Assembly: GCA_934444735.1 (NCBI GenBank)
Contig: CAKSDE010000001.1
Coordinates: 62,001 to 126,000, forward strand
Direction of reading: 5' to 3'
DNA length: 64,000 nt
Origin: an uncultured Clostridia bacterium
Lineage (GTDB): Bacteria; Bacillota; Clostridia; UBA1381
Numbering within the stretch: position 1 is the first letter of the stretch; each line of letters begins with the position of its first letter. This document shows, piece after piece, positions 55,078-63,608 of this stretch. Below the pieces are notes generated by a model, which was not told where the DNA came from, ran no database searches, and was given only the letters and a program-made list of their open reading frames with translations. A program made the position numbers and the translations under genes.

Positions 55078-55770
55078 ATGAAAAAGTTTTTGCTTGTTTT
55101 GGCAGCGTTAATGCTTGCGGCTCAAACGGTGAGCGCTCAATTTTATGATATTTCGGAAGATGAATCAAAGGATAAAATTGAGTACCTTGCCGAAAAAGGC
55201 ATAATAAACGGGACGGGGGATAATATGTATACTCCCGAAAGACTCGTCACAAGAGCGGAATTTGCGGCAATGGCGGTAAGAGCGATGGGGTATAGAGGCA
55301 CGGGAGAGAACAAATTTTCCGACATATCCGAAACCGATTGGTTTTATAAAGATGTTATTGCGGCGGAAAATGCCGGAGTTATTTCGGGATTTCCCGACGG
55401 AACTTTTAAGCCTTATGAAAATATAACACATGAGCAGGCAGTTAAGCTTCTGGTAAACATATACGAAAAAAATTATGCGACAGACCCGGCAGGCGATATG
55501 GCGACGATGTTTGATGATTACTACGATATATCCGATTGGGCGCGCGAGAGTGTTTCTAAAGGAACAATGCTCAGTATCGCAAGAGGATATGATAAAATGA
55601 CGGTCAAAAATAACGACGGCAGCACGCTTTTCGGTGTGAGCACCGGAAATGGCGGCGATGAAAATAACTTTTCGCCGAAGATGCTGGTAAACCGTTCGCA
55701 GGCGGCAGATATGCTGTATGCACTTATCCATTCTTTGGAAATTACGGGAAAAGTAAACGTTATGTACTGA
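55078..55770 (+). CDS. Short SLH-domain surface protein
   Basis: A 230-residue exported protein that is little more than three SLH repeats: signal peptide (MKKFLLVLAALMLAAQTVSA), then repeats with VTRAEFAAMAVRAMGY, FSDISETDWFYKDVIAAENA with ITHEQAVKLL, and a last one with VNRSQAADMLYALIH. It could act as a surface adaptor or as a cell-wall patch for the large proteins encoded next. The ATG follows GCGAAAGGAAG. The next gene starts 18 bases downstream after AAGGAGG. Confidence 0.92.
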   Translation: MKKFLLVLAALMLAAQTVSAQFYDISEDESKDKIEYLAEKGIINGTGDNMYTPERLVTRAEFAAMAVRAMGYRGTGENKFSDISETDWFYKDVIAAENAGVISGFPDGTFKPYENITHEQAVKLLVNIYEKNYATDPAGDMATMFDDYYDISDWARESVSKGTMLSIARGYDKMTVKNNDGSTLFGVSTGNGGDENNFSPKMLVNRSQAADMLYALIHSLEITGKVNVMY

Positions 55771-55788
55771 TACATAAGGAGGTCAATG

Positions 55789-58700
55789 ATGAAAAAAATG
55801 AGATTTATGGCGATTATGCTTATTGCTGCGATTTTTTCGGGCGTTATGCCGACATTTGCAGCCGGATTGAGTGAGGTGCTTATAACCGTTGATTCGGGAC
55901 AGTTTACGACTACCGGAGCTTTCGGCGGTTCATCTCTTAAGGGTTATAACGGCTCATCTTCAATGTATGACGCAAATGCGGACAATGCGGAGGCAATTTT
56001 TAAGCCGATGCTCTTAAACGGCGGAAAGTATAAGATTGAAATTTATAACCTTGCACATACAACAAATACAACAAAAGCGGCGGCTGATATTTATATTGAA
56101 AACGCTCTTGCAAATACCGTCGAATTTGACCACAGAAATACCGAGTCGGGAATGATAGATTTGGGAGAATATCAGCTATCACCGGGAGACGGCGCATATG
56201 TGGTGATGAGAAAGGTAAACGGGGACGGCTTTATAAGACCGAATGCCGTGAAATTTACACTGACTGAAAAGGACGAAAACGCAGAAAGCATTGTTGAGAT
56301 AAACGAACAGCCGTACGGCGAATATGTTAAAAGAACCTTGGGCGAAAAGCAGGTAGAGCTTCCCGAAATAAGCGAGAACAAAATTTACGTTTGCTCGGGT
56401 GCTCAGTCGGGGGACGGTACGGAGGCGGCTCCGTTTGCGACAATAGCCGAGGCGCAGGCAAAATTAAAGGAGCTGAGCCAAAATGGAGGACTTACAAACG
56501 GTGCAACGGTTGTAATACGCGGCGGAATCTATTCTTTGGACGATACCTTGACAATAGAGAATATGGGCGGTGCACCTATTACATATATGGCATATGAGGG
56601 AGAGGACGTAACGCTTACGGCAGGAAAGAATATTCCGTCCGACTATTTTGAGAGGGTTACAGATAAAGATGTTTTGGGAAAAATCCCGTCCGAGGCTAAG
56701 GATTATATATATTCGGCAGATTTATCGAAAGTCGGTTTGCAGAATATACCGAATATGAATTTGAGAAAAAGCACTCCCTATACTTTGGTTATGGGCGAAG
56801 AAAAGGGAACGCTTGCACGCTGGCCGAATGAGGGATACGGTGAAACGGGCGAGGTTATAGATACCGGCGCAAGAGGGGACTCAGGCCCGAGAAAAAAAGG
56901 CTTTACATATGAAATTTCAGATGCGAGACTTTTACGTTGGAAAGACGCTAAAAACGGCTGGCTTAACGGATATTGGATGACTCCGTATACAATAGATTAT
57001 GCCAGTATTGCAAAAATTGATGTCGATAAGATGAGAATTGTCGGCAAGGACTGGAACGGTTTGGGAAATTACGGATATGCGAGATATTTTGCCGAAAATC
57101 TCTTGGAGGAAATTGATAAAGAGGGCGAATGGTATCTGGATACTGAGACTAACAGACTCTATATTTACCCATACGGCAAAAAGCTTGAAAGCGATGTTAA
57201 ATTTGCGGCGTCAAACTACCCGGTAGTTAAGTTTACGGGCGCAACAAACGCGGTTGTGCGCGGAATAAACATTGAAGTCGGCGGAAATGACGGGGTTGTT
57301 TTTGATGAGAATACCGCAGATTGTATGCTTATCGGCGGCGAGATAAAGTACGTTTCGGGAAACGGTGCGGTAATAAACGGTACAAACAATACAGTCAGGG
57401 ACTGCGATATATCTTATGTCGGCTCGCGCGGAATTGTGGTAAACGGCGGAAACGATAAAACTCTTGTCCCGGGCGGAAATGTTGTGGAGAACAATGAAAT
57501 ACATAATACCGGAACAGGCGGAGGAAACAAACAGGGAATAACTGTATCGGGATGCGCAAACCGCGTTTCAAATAACCATGTCTATGACATTCCGACTCAC
57601 GGTATAATAGGCGGCGGAATGGAACAGATAATCGAGAATAACATTATTGAGAGAACAAATCTTGAAATGGGAGATACCGGTGGATTGTATTTTTTAAACT
57701 ATGGCTTGGGCTACGGAACAAAGATCAGATACAATATCGTAAAGGATTCGGTGGGACTTATGCCGATTGCCGGATTCTCGGGCGAGGGCGCGCTGGGTAT
57801 TTATATAGATGATGTTACGTCGGGGCTTGAAATTTACGGAAATGTTGTCTATAACGCGAAAGAGCCGGGAACATTTATACACGGCGGAAGATACAACAAG
57901 ATCTACAATAATATGTATATAAACTGCGATATACCGATAAGGATTACAAAGACGGGCATCGCAAAATCGATTGCGGTCGGCGGAACAATATGGACAAATC
58001 TTGTGGAAAAGGACGTGGAAAACGGTCCGATCGGGCAGAAGTATCCGCAGGCGAAAGAAACCTTTGCCGATAACTTCGGCGATCCGATAAACAACACAGT
58101 TACCAATAATATAAGTTTTAACGGTGGAAACTCGGATTTTGAAAATGCTCTTGATACATACGAGGGCGGAAATTATTCGGGAAATGTACGCTTTGACGGA
58201 CTCCCCGATTGCAACATGACAGATTTTTATGATTTGGATTATACAAAAATAAAAGAGCAATGCCCGGGATTTGAAGAAATTCCGTTTAAAGAAATAGGGA
58301 CATATAAGGGGGGCGCAAGAACCGATACCGAATCGATAATATTCGATAACCGCGCTGACGATTTCTCGGCAACATATCCTGTAAACGGTGCAAAGGACGT
58401 AAACCCTGATGTTACGCTCAAATGGGAAAAAGGGCGCGGCGGCATACGTTCGTATGACGTGTATGTTGCAAGCGATCCGGAATTTAAAGACATAATTGCG
58501 TTTGCCGGAACGACAGACGGAGAAACAACGATGAATTTAGAATACGGAAAAACGTATTATTGGAGAGTTTCGGCGTCTCCGATGCTAAACTACGATAAGC
58601 GCTGGAACTCAAACGGTGTAATGAGCTTTACGACGGTCGGAGCTGAAGATATGCTCTACGGCGAGTATCTGTCGGCAAGGGCGCTGATGAATATATCCGA

Positions 58701-59733
58701 TGAGGGCGAGGCAGGCGGACAGTACGAAAAAGGCGCAAAAGAGGCTTTGAGTGCGGTGACAAGTGAAACGCTTGAGGCGATAAATTCAAAGGACAGCGAG
58801 AAAATGAGTGAGATGAAGGATAAGATCCTGGCTGCAAAAAGTGAATTTATCTCAAAACGCAACAGCAAAAAGGATAATTTGCAGGTGCTTATCTATGATG
58901 ATTTTGAGAATGATACGATAGGCGAACGCCCGGCGGGACTCTTCTTCAGAAGTTATTCGCCGCTTAACGTAAAGGTGGCGAAGGATCCGACAAATGCGAT
59001 GAATAAGGCGTTTTTGGTAAGAGATGAGGAGACAACGCACCAGTACGGCAACAGATTCTTTGATCCGCAGGACGGATATGTTGAACTCTGCACCTCGGTT
59101 ATGGCGGCACAGACAACGGGATCTGCCTCAATAGGACTCTACAAAACAGGTTATTACACAACCCAGCAGGGGACAACAGGCAGCTGCGCTGCAAGAATTG
59201 TCTTTGCATCTGACAGCTATATTTATGACGGTACGGCTAAAAAGACGAGGCTTATGAAGTATTCGGCGGATCAGTGGTATGATATTAAAGTTGAATTGAA
59301 CTTAAAAGAGAAATATTATGATATTTATATAAACGGGGAGCTTGTAAAGGAAAAGGCAGAGCTTGATTCGGCAGATGTTACGAGCGTGAACCAGTTTATA
59401 TTCGACACAACCGAGGGAACGTCCTCAACAAGCGCAAACCGCGGCGGATTTTATCTGGATAATATCATAGTCCGCGCGCCGGAAAATGAAGGTGCAAACC
59501 CATACCTGATGAGCCTTTCGGTTAATGGGGAGGATGTCGGCGGATTTGAGCCGGAAAAGAATGTTTACGATATTTCACTTTCAAAAGATGATTTGAAAAA
59601 TGCCGAAATCAGCTATACCTGCGGCAAAGGCGCAAATGTGAATTTGTGGAAGGGCGAAAACGGTGTGTATATTACAATTGTGTCGGGGGACAGAAAATCG
59701 ACATATACATATTATTTGAGACCGATTAAATAA
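55789..59733 (+). CDS. Large secreted beta-helix protein with FN3, LamG-like and cadherin-like domains
   Basis: ATGs at 55786 and 55789 are both possible; the second is better spaced from AAGGAGG. The product has 1,314 residues with a signal peptide near its start (RFMAIMLIAAIFSGVMPTFA). Domains in order: a carbohydrate-binding-like sandwich (about 25-165), the entry segment KIYVCSGAQSGDGTEAAPF (about 198), a long parallel beta-helix (to about 845), a fibronectin-III-like domain (about 865-945; YYWRVSASP), a helical linker, a LamG-like domain (about 1025-1220) and a C-terminal cadherin-like sandwich. The entry segment and the block before the helix (LARWPNEGYGETGE) resemble GH141-like enzymes; substrate unknown. 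The first gene of the window has the same order, so the two are likely paralogues. Confidence 0.88.
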   Translation: MKKMRFMAIMLIAAIFSGVMPTFAAGLSEVLITVDSGQFTTTGAFGGSSLKGYNGSSSMYDANADNAEAIFKPMLLNGGKYKIEIYNLAHTTNTTKAAADIYIENALANTVEFDHRNTESGMIDLGEYQLSPGDGAYVVMRKVNGDGFIRPNAVKFTLTEKDENAESIVEINEQPYGEYVKRTLGEKQVELPEISENKIYVCSGAQSGDGTEAAPFATIAEAQAKLKELSQNGGLTNGATVVIRGGIYSLDDTLTIENMGGAPITYMAYEGEDVTLTAGKNIPSDYFERVTDKDVLGKIPSEAKDYIYSADLSKVGLQNIPNMNLRKSTPYTLVMGEEKGTLARWPNEGYGETGEVIDTGARGDSGPRKKGFTYEISDARLLRWKDAKNGWLNGYWMTPYTIDYASIAKIDVDKMRIVGKDWNGLGNYGYARYFAENLLEEIDKEGEWYLDTETNRLYIYPYGKKLESDVKFAASNYPVVKFTGATNAVVRGINIEVGGNDGVVFDENTADCMLIGGEIKYVSGNGAVINGTNNTVRDCDISYVGSRGIVVNGGNDKTLVPGGNVVENNEIHNTGTGGGNKQGITVSGCANRVSNNHVYDIPTHGIIGGGMEQIIENNIIERTNLEMGDTGGLYFLNYGLGYGTKIRYNIVKDSVGLMPIAGFSGEGALGIYIDDVTSGLEIYGNVVYNAKEPGTFIHGGRYNKIYNNMYINCDIPIRITKTGIAKSIAVGGTIWTNLVEKDVENGPIGQKYPQAKETFADNFGDPINNTVTNNISFNGGNSDFENALDTYEGGNYSGNVRFDGLPDCNMTDFYDLDYTKIKEQCPGFEEIPFKEIGTYKGGARTDTESIIFDNRADDFSATYPVNGAKDVNPDVTLKWEKGRGGIRSYDVYVASDPEFKDIIAFAGTTDGETTMNLEYGKTYYWRVSASPMLNYDKRWNSNGVMSFTTVGAEDMLYGEYLSARALMNISDEGEAGGQYEKGAKEALSAVTSETLEAINSKDSEKMSEMKDKILAAKSEFISKRNSKKDNLQVLIYDDFENDTIGERPAGLFFRSYSPLNVKVAKDPTNAMNKAFLVRDEETTHQYGNRFFDPQDGYVELCTSVMAAQTTGSASIGLYKTGYYTTQQGTTGSCAARIVFASDSYIYDGTAKKTRLMKYSADQWYDIKVELNLKEKYYDIYINGELVKEKAELDSADVTSVNQFIFDTTEGTSSTSANRGGFYLDNIIVRAPENEGANPYLMSLSVNGEDVGGFEPEKNVYDISLSKDDLKNAEISYTCGKGANVNLWKGENGVYITIVSGDRKSTYTYYLRPIK

Positions 59734-59774
59734 AGAAACATTTTCAAAATATATAAACGCGAAAGATGGGGCAA

Positions 59775-59796
59775 GGGGCAATCGGCTCATTGCCTC
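59775..59796 (+). other. Leader hairpin before the 1,178-residue protein gene
   Basis: GGGGCAAT (59775-59782) pairs with ATTGCCTC (59789-59796, one G-U pair), 32 bases before the start codon and without a T-run. Confidence 0.4.
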
Positions 59797-59828
59797 GGGG
59801 CGTATTAAAAAGAAAGGAAAGAAACTAT

Positions 59829-62800
59829 ATGAAAAGATTTTCTGCATGGATTTTAACTCTTTGCATGATTTTCGCCTCGGCAGGGGTGACTTTAGCCGCC
59901 GTGCCGGGCGATGAAGTGATTGTTGGAAGAGATAATTTTCAGAAGATAAGCGGATCATGGTATACATCGGAGAATGCAAGCGGAATACACTATCAGGATA
60001 AGGGCATTTATTGCTCGGGTTCGGATAAAGCGAGCGGAAAGATTACATATAATTTAGATGCGGACGGAAGCTATGAGCTGTTCTGGTTTTTCAGCGGTCA
60101 TACGGCAGATAGCGGAGAATGTGAGCTTTTAATACCTGACGCAGACGGTGAGAAAACAGCAAAATTTACCGTAAATACGGCAAAGGGCTGGAAGAGTATC
60201 GGAAGATATAATCTTGCGGCAGGTGAGGGCGCAGTTACATTAAGCTGCTCAAATCAGTCGAGATTTTCGGGCTTAAAGTTCGTATATAAAGGGAAAAATA
60301 TTGATATTTCATCTAAAGTGTATACGGTGGACAATTCCGCAATGTGCATTTCAGGGATTGCATACGGAACGACAGCCGATGAGCTTTTGGATAATATCAT
60401 CTGTAAAGAAATGCAGAATGCCGACGTTTATGATGTATCGGGGACAGTAAAAATCGGAATTGTTGAGGACGGCGACAGGCTGCGGATAGAAGCTGACGGA
60501 GAAACGTTTGAGTTTTACTTAAAAACTTACATAGACGGTGTGAGTTACAGCGACGATTTCAACTATAAAGATTATGAAGAATATATGTCGATTCAGTCTG
60601 CGGTGAATAAATCCGAAAATAAGAATACGTACTCCGCAGAAGATGTTGTAACTTCGGAGATTACCGAGTATAACGGCGAAAAAGTCCTTTCTATGGCGCC
60701 TAATAAGAGCAAAAAACAGGGAACGCAATACTACAGATTTAATCTTATCGGATTTGACGATATTTCTGATAAGGTTATAGTTGAGTACGATGTTATGCAG
60801 AGGAATCTGGACGAAAGAGGACTTTGGGTATATGTTGTCGGTGACTATACAAACGGCGATCAGAGCCTTATTGATAAATATGCGCTTTGGGGCTCGAATC
60901 TTGCTGCGCGCGGCACACTGATGAGAGATCTGGCTCATGCGGCAAGATGGATTTCATTTGAGGGAAAGCAGCTTATAATGGAATCGGGAAGAGTTTACCA
61001 TGTAAGACAGATTATCGACTTTGACGGGGACATAGAAACTTACATAAACGGTGTAAAAGCGGCAGTTACCGATGAAAATCTTACAACGGAAAAGTCAAAG
61101 AGTATGAAAGGCTTTGGAGGTATCAAGGGACTTGGACTGGGAGTTTATCTCGAGGCATCGGGCGATTGGAGCGGCACCGACGGAAACTTTGCCGTGATGT
61201 GGGATAAGGTGAAGGTATATGAGCCGGCAAAATATGCGGCACATTTTATAAATTTGCTGCCCGAAAAAGACGAAACACCGAAAGAGGATATTGCCGAGAG
61301 GATTGCTAAGGCAAGATCGGTGGTTGAAGAGATGAAAGAGTACGGTATCGGTGAGGACGAGATTTCCAATATGGATTTGCTGGAGTATTGGGAGAGTCAG
61401 ACGGCGTCTGTTAAGATAGATTCGGAGTATTTTGATGTTGATAATGACAAACATACCGTAGGCGGCATCTTAAAAAATATGACGGTGAGCGAATTTTTGG
61501 AAAAAATGAGCATCACAAAAGGATATTCGGCAGAGGTTGTCGGCAAGAGTGCTGATGATATTGTTGTAAGCGGCGATATATTGAGAGTTGAGAATCTCTT
61601 CTCAAACAAAGCGGACTTTACCTTGACCGCCGACCGCGATATTATCGTTTTAAATTATGCTTTTGCAGATGATATAATCTCGAATGTACCGTATGCGGAA
61701 AAGGTTGACGGATTTTTGGAAAATATAGTTACCGCAAAAGCTGCAAAAGCAGAGATTTACACAGGCTCGGAATTAAATACGGATACCGTGAAAAACGGGG
61801 ACATATTAAGAATTACCGTAAACAATGAACAGAAAGACTATGAAATTTCGGTTATTCCGGCATCGGGTGAAAATTATATTACCGATGCGGGAGAATACAC
61901 CGTTTCGGGAAATGTTATTTCGGGTATACCGTATAATACCACATTCCAACACTTTAAGGGACAGATAAAGGTATCGGATTTTGCAAGCATCTCTTATCCG
62001 TATAAAGAGGACTATACCGGATATGTGGCAGACGGTGATGAAATAACCGTTACTGCTCAAAACGGAGATGAGCGTATTTATACATTAGAGGTTTTAAACG
62101 GAAGAAATACGGCGGAGCTTTCGGGGAACGCGAAGATTGCGGTGGATTCTGTAAATCATGTGATCTCGGGCGTGACGGCAGGAATGAGCGTTGAGGATTT
62201 AAAAAATGCTCTTTCGGCAAGTAACGGAGCAACATTTGCGATATATTCGGAAAATGCGGAACCGCTGACATCGGGGACAATAAAAGGTAATGAAACCGTA
62301 AGAGTATTTTTTGAATATCCCGATCCGGGGCATGAATTTGATATTTACACGCTCTCCTGCGATGCGGAGCTTGTAAAAGAGGGGGATATTATCGTTACGG
62401 TTGAAGGTGACGGCTTTACATACACGGGTGAAAGAAATGTGAGCGGTCCTGCGGTAGAGCCGGGATATAACGGAATCACGACCGTATATATCGATAAGGG
62501 AAACGGAATATTTACGCCGAATATTGAAAAAGCGGGTGAATATGACGTATATATTTACACCTCATATCACAGCTCAAATAAGCCGTATATCGCAACCGTA
62601 TATCATGACGGCGGAACGGAAGATGTAGAGATCAAGCAGAATGAGCCGACAGGTTGGAAGAAAATAGGGACATATAAATTTGCGGCAGGCAACAGCGGAT
62701 ATGTAGAATGTAAAAATGTTGACGGCGGCGGATTTGCCAGACTTTCTGCCGTAAAGCTTGAGAACACGGGAAGCTATAAGCTTATTTCCGAGGTGAGCGC

Positions 62801-63365
62801 GGTAGCGGAGGATTTATCAGCCGAACTGCATGAGGGCGTAAACAGCGGAGCTGTCGGTGAGAATACAAAAATAAAGATAAATTCCGATACGGCTCTTGCT
62901 AAGGGGGACATAAAAATAATGAGTGAATACGGCAATGCGATGGATTTTGAAATTGCCGAAGAAAACGGTTATTTTGTGATAAGCCCGAAATATAATTTGA
63001 GAAAAGAAGTTACATATTATCTGACGGTTAGCTCGGATAAGCTTTCAAAAGCGTATACATACGTTTTGGAGGGCGCACGGGACGCGGTTGAGGCAACGGC
63101 ACAAATCAGCTTGGGTGAGAGTGACGGCAGTGCAAAAATCAGCATGGAGCTTAAGAATAACAGCGCCGAGGATAGAGAAGTGAAAATCTTGATTTGCGCA
63201 TATTCCGATGCGTTTAATATGGAATCGTGCAAGGAAGAAAAGATTACGGTAAGTGCGGGAGAAAAAGCAAAGCTTGTATCAAGGATAAATACAAGCGCCA
63301 AAAATGTGCGCGTGTTTATATGGGATGGGGAGCTTAATCCCGTAACGAGAGTATACTACAGGTAA
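59829..63365 (+). CDS. Large secreted multi-repeat protein of unknown function
   Basis: The ATG at 59829 follows AGAAAGGAAAG; the frame upstream to 59766 is not preceded by a site. The 1,178-residue product has a signal peptide (MKRFSAWILTLCMIFASAGV, near TLAAVPG). An N-terminal golvesin/CBM-like sandwich (about 25-150) is followed by a LamG-like part. Several copies of a short beta-rich repeat of the form I-S-G-I-x-Y/A-G-T-T/M with V-x-x-G-D-x-L/I-x-V (about 165-235, 535-600, 630-840) come next, then a second CBM-like sandwich (about 850-970). The C-terminal module ends VRVFIWDGELNPVTRVYYR, shared with the SGNH protein at 10472. I recognise no catalytic domain; it may be a glycan-binding or structural protein. 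Confidence 0.85.
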   Translation: MKRFSAWILTLCMIFASAGVTLAAVPGDEVIVGRDNFQKISGSWYTSENASGIHYQDKGIYCSGSDKASGKITYNLDADGSYELFWFFSGHTADSGECELLIPDADGEKTAKFTVNTAKGWKSIGRYNLAAGEGAVTLSCSNQSRFSGLKFVYKGKNIDISSKVYTVDNSAMCISGIAYGTTADELLDNIICKEMQNADVYDVSGTVKIGIVEDGDRLRIEADGETFEFYLKTYIDGVSYSDDFNYKDYEEYMSIQSAVNKSENKNTYSAEDVVTSEITEYNGEKVLSMAPNKSKKQGTQYYRFNLIGFDDISDKVIVEYDVMQRNLDERGLWVYVVGDYTNGDQSLIDKYALWGSNLAARGTLMRDLAHAARWISFEGKQLIMESGRVYHVRQIIDFDGDIETYINGVKAAVTDENLTTEKSKSMKGFGGIKGLGLGVYLEASGDWSGTDGNFAVMWDKVKVYEPAKYAAHFINLLPEKDETPKEDIAERIAKARSVVEEMKEYGIGEDEISNMDLLEYWESQTASVKIDSEYFDVDNDKHTVGGILKNMTVSEFLEKMSITKGYSAEVVGKSADDIVVSGDILRVENLFSNKADFTLTADRDIIVLNYAFADDIISNVPYAEKVDGFLENIVTAKAAKAEIYTGSELNTDTVKNGDILRITVNNEQKDYEISVIPASGENYITDAGEYTVSGNVISGIPYNTTFQHFKGQIKVSDFASISYPYKEDYTGYVADGDEITVTAQNGDERIYTLEVLNGRNTAELSGNAKIAVDSVNHVISGVTAGMSVEDLKNALSASNGATFAIYSENAEPLTSGTIKGNETVRVFFEYPDPGHEFDIYTLSCDAELVKEGDIIVTVEGDGFTYTGERNVSGPAVEPGYNGITTVYIDKGNGIFTPNIEKAGEYDVYIYTSYHSSNKPYIATVYHDGGTEDVEIKQNEPTGWKKIGTYKFAAGNSGYVECKNVDGGGFARLSAVKLENTGSYKLISEVSAVAEDLSAELHEGVNSGAVGENTKIKINSDTALAKGDIKIMSEYGNAMDFEIAEENGYFVISPKYNLRKEVTYYLTVSSDKLSKAYTYVLEGARDAVEATAQISLGESDGSAKISMELKNNSAEDREVKILICAYSDAFNMESCKEEKITVSAGEKAKLVSRINTSAKNVRVFIWDGELNPVTRVYYR

Positions 63366-63378
63366 GAATGGAGAATGA

Positions 63379-63566
63379 AAGTCTGAATAAAAACGCCCAT
63401 AGCACTGCTTTTTGCTCGGGGCGGTACCGCTGTACAGAGCAGTGGCGTTACCTAAATCAATGATTTAGAACGCTGTTGCATGGCTCTCGTTTCCAAATTA
63501 AAAATTTGGACTCGGGCTCAACCACTCGCTGCAAAGCAGCACTCTGAACGATTTTCTTTCAGACTT
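63379..63566. ncRNA. Hairpin-rich intergenic element (structured RNA candidate)
   Basis: The stretch between two genes contains a closed set of inverted repeats. An outer 9-bp pair joins 63379-63387 with 63558-63566. Inside are CACTGCT/AGCAGTG (63403-63409 with 63438-63444, around the palindrome GCGGTACCGC), a 12-bp hairpin with a two-base bulge (63445-63458 with 63462-63473), TCCAAATT/AATTTGGA (63492-63499 with 63503-63510) and GCTGC-AAA-GCAGC (63528-63540). No ORF of note is present. It could be a structured leader, a small RNA or a mobile hairpin element; I cannot match it to a known class. Confidence 0.45.
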
Positions 63567-63573
63567 AAGTTTT

Positions 63574-63608
63574 GTGCCTTACGGCACGGAAAGGAATGGT
63601 TATAAAGA
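63574..63608 (+). promoter_or_regulatory. Leader hairpin plus GGAAAGGA ribosome binding site
   Basis: GTGCC-TTAC-GGCAC is a perfect 5-bp hairpin directly before GGAAAGGAATGGTTA and the ATG at 63608. It is nearly identical to the element at 27074-27109, with stem changes that keep the pairing. Confidence 0.55.

Noticed and set aside
63421..63430. GCGGTACCGC palindrome as a protein-binding operator
   Set aside because: It lies at the tip of a larger inverted repeat in the hairpin-rich element and is better explained as part of that structure.
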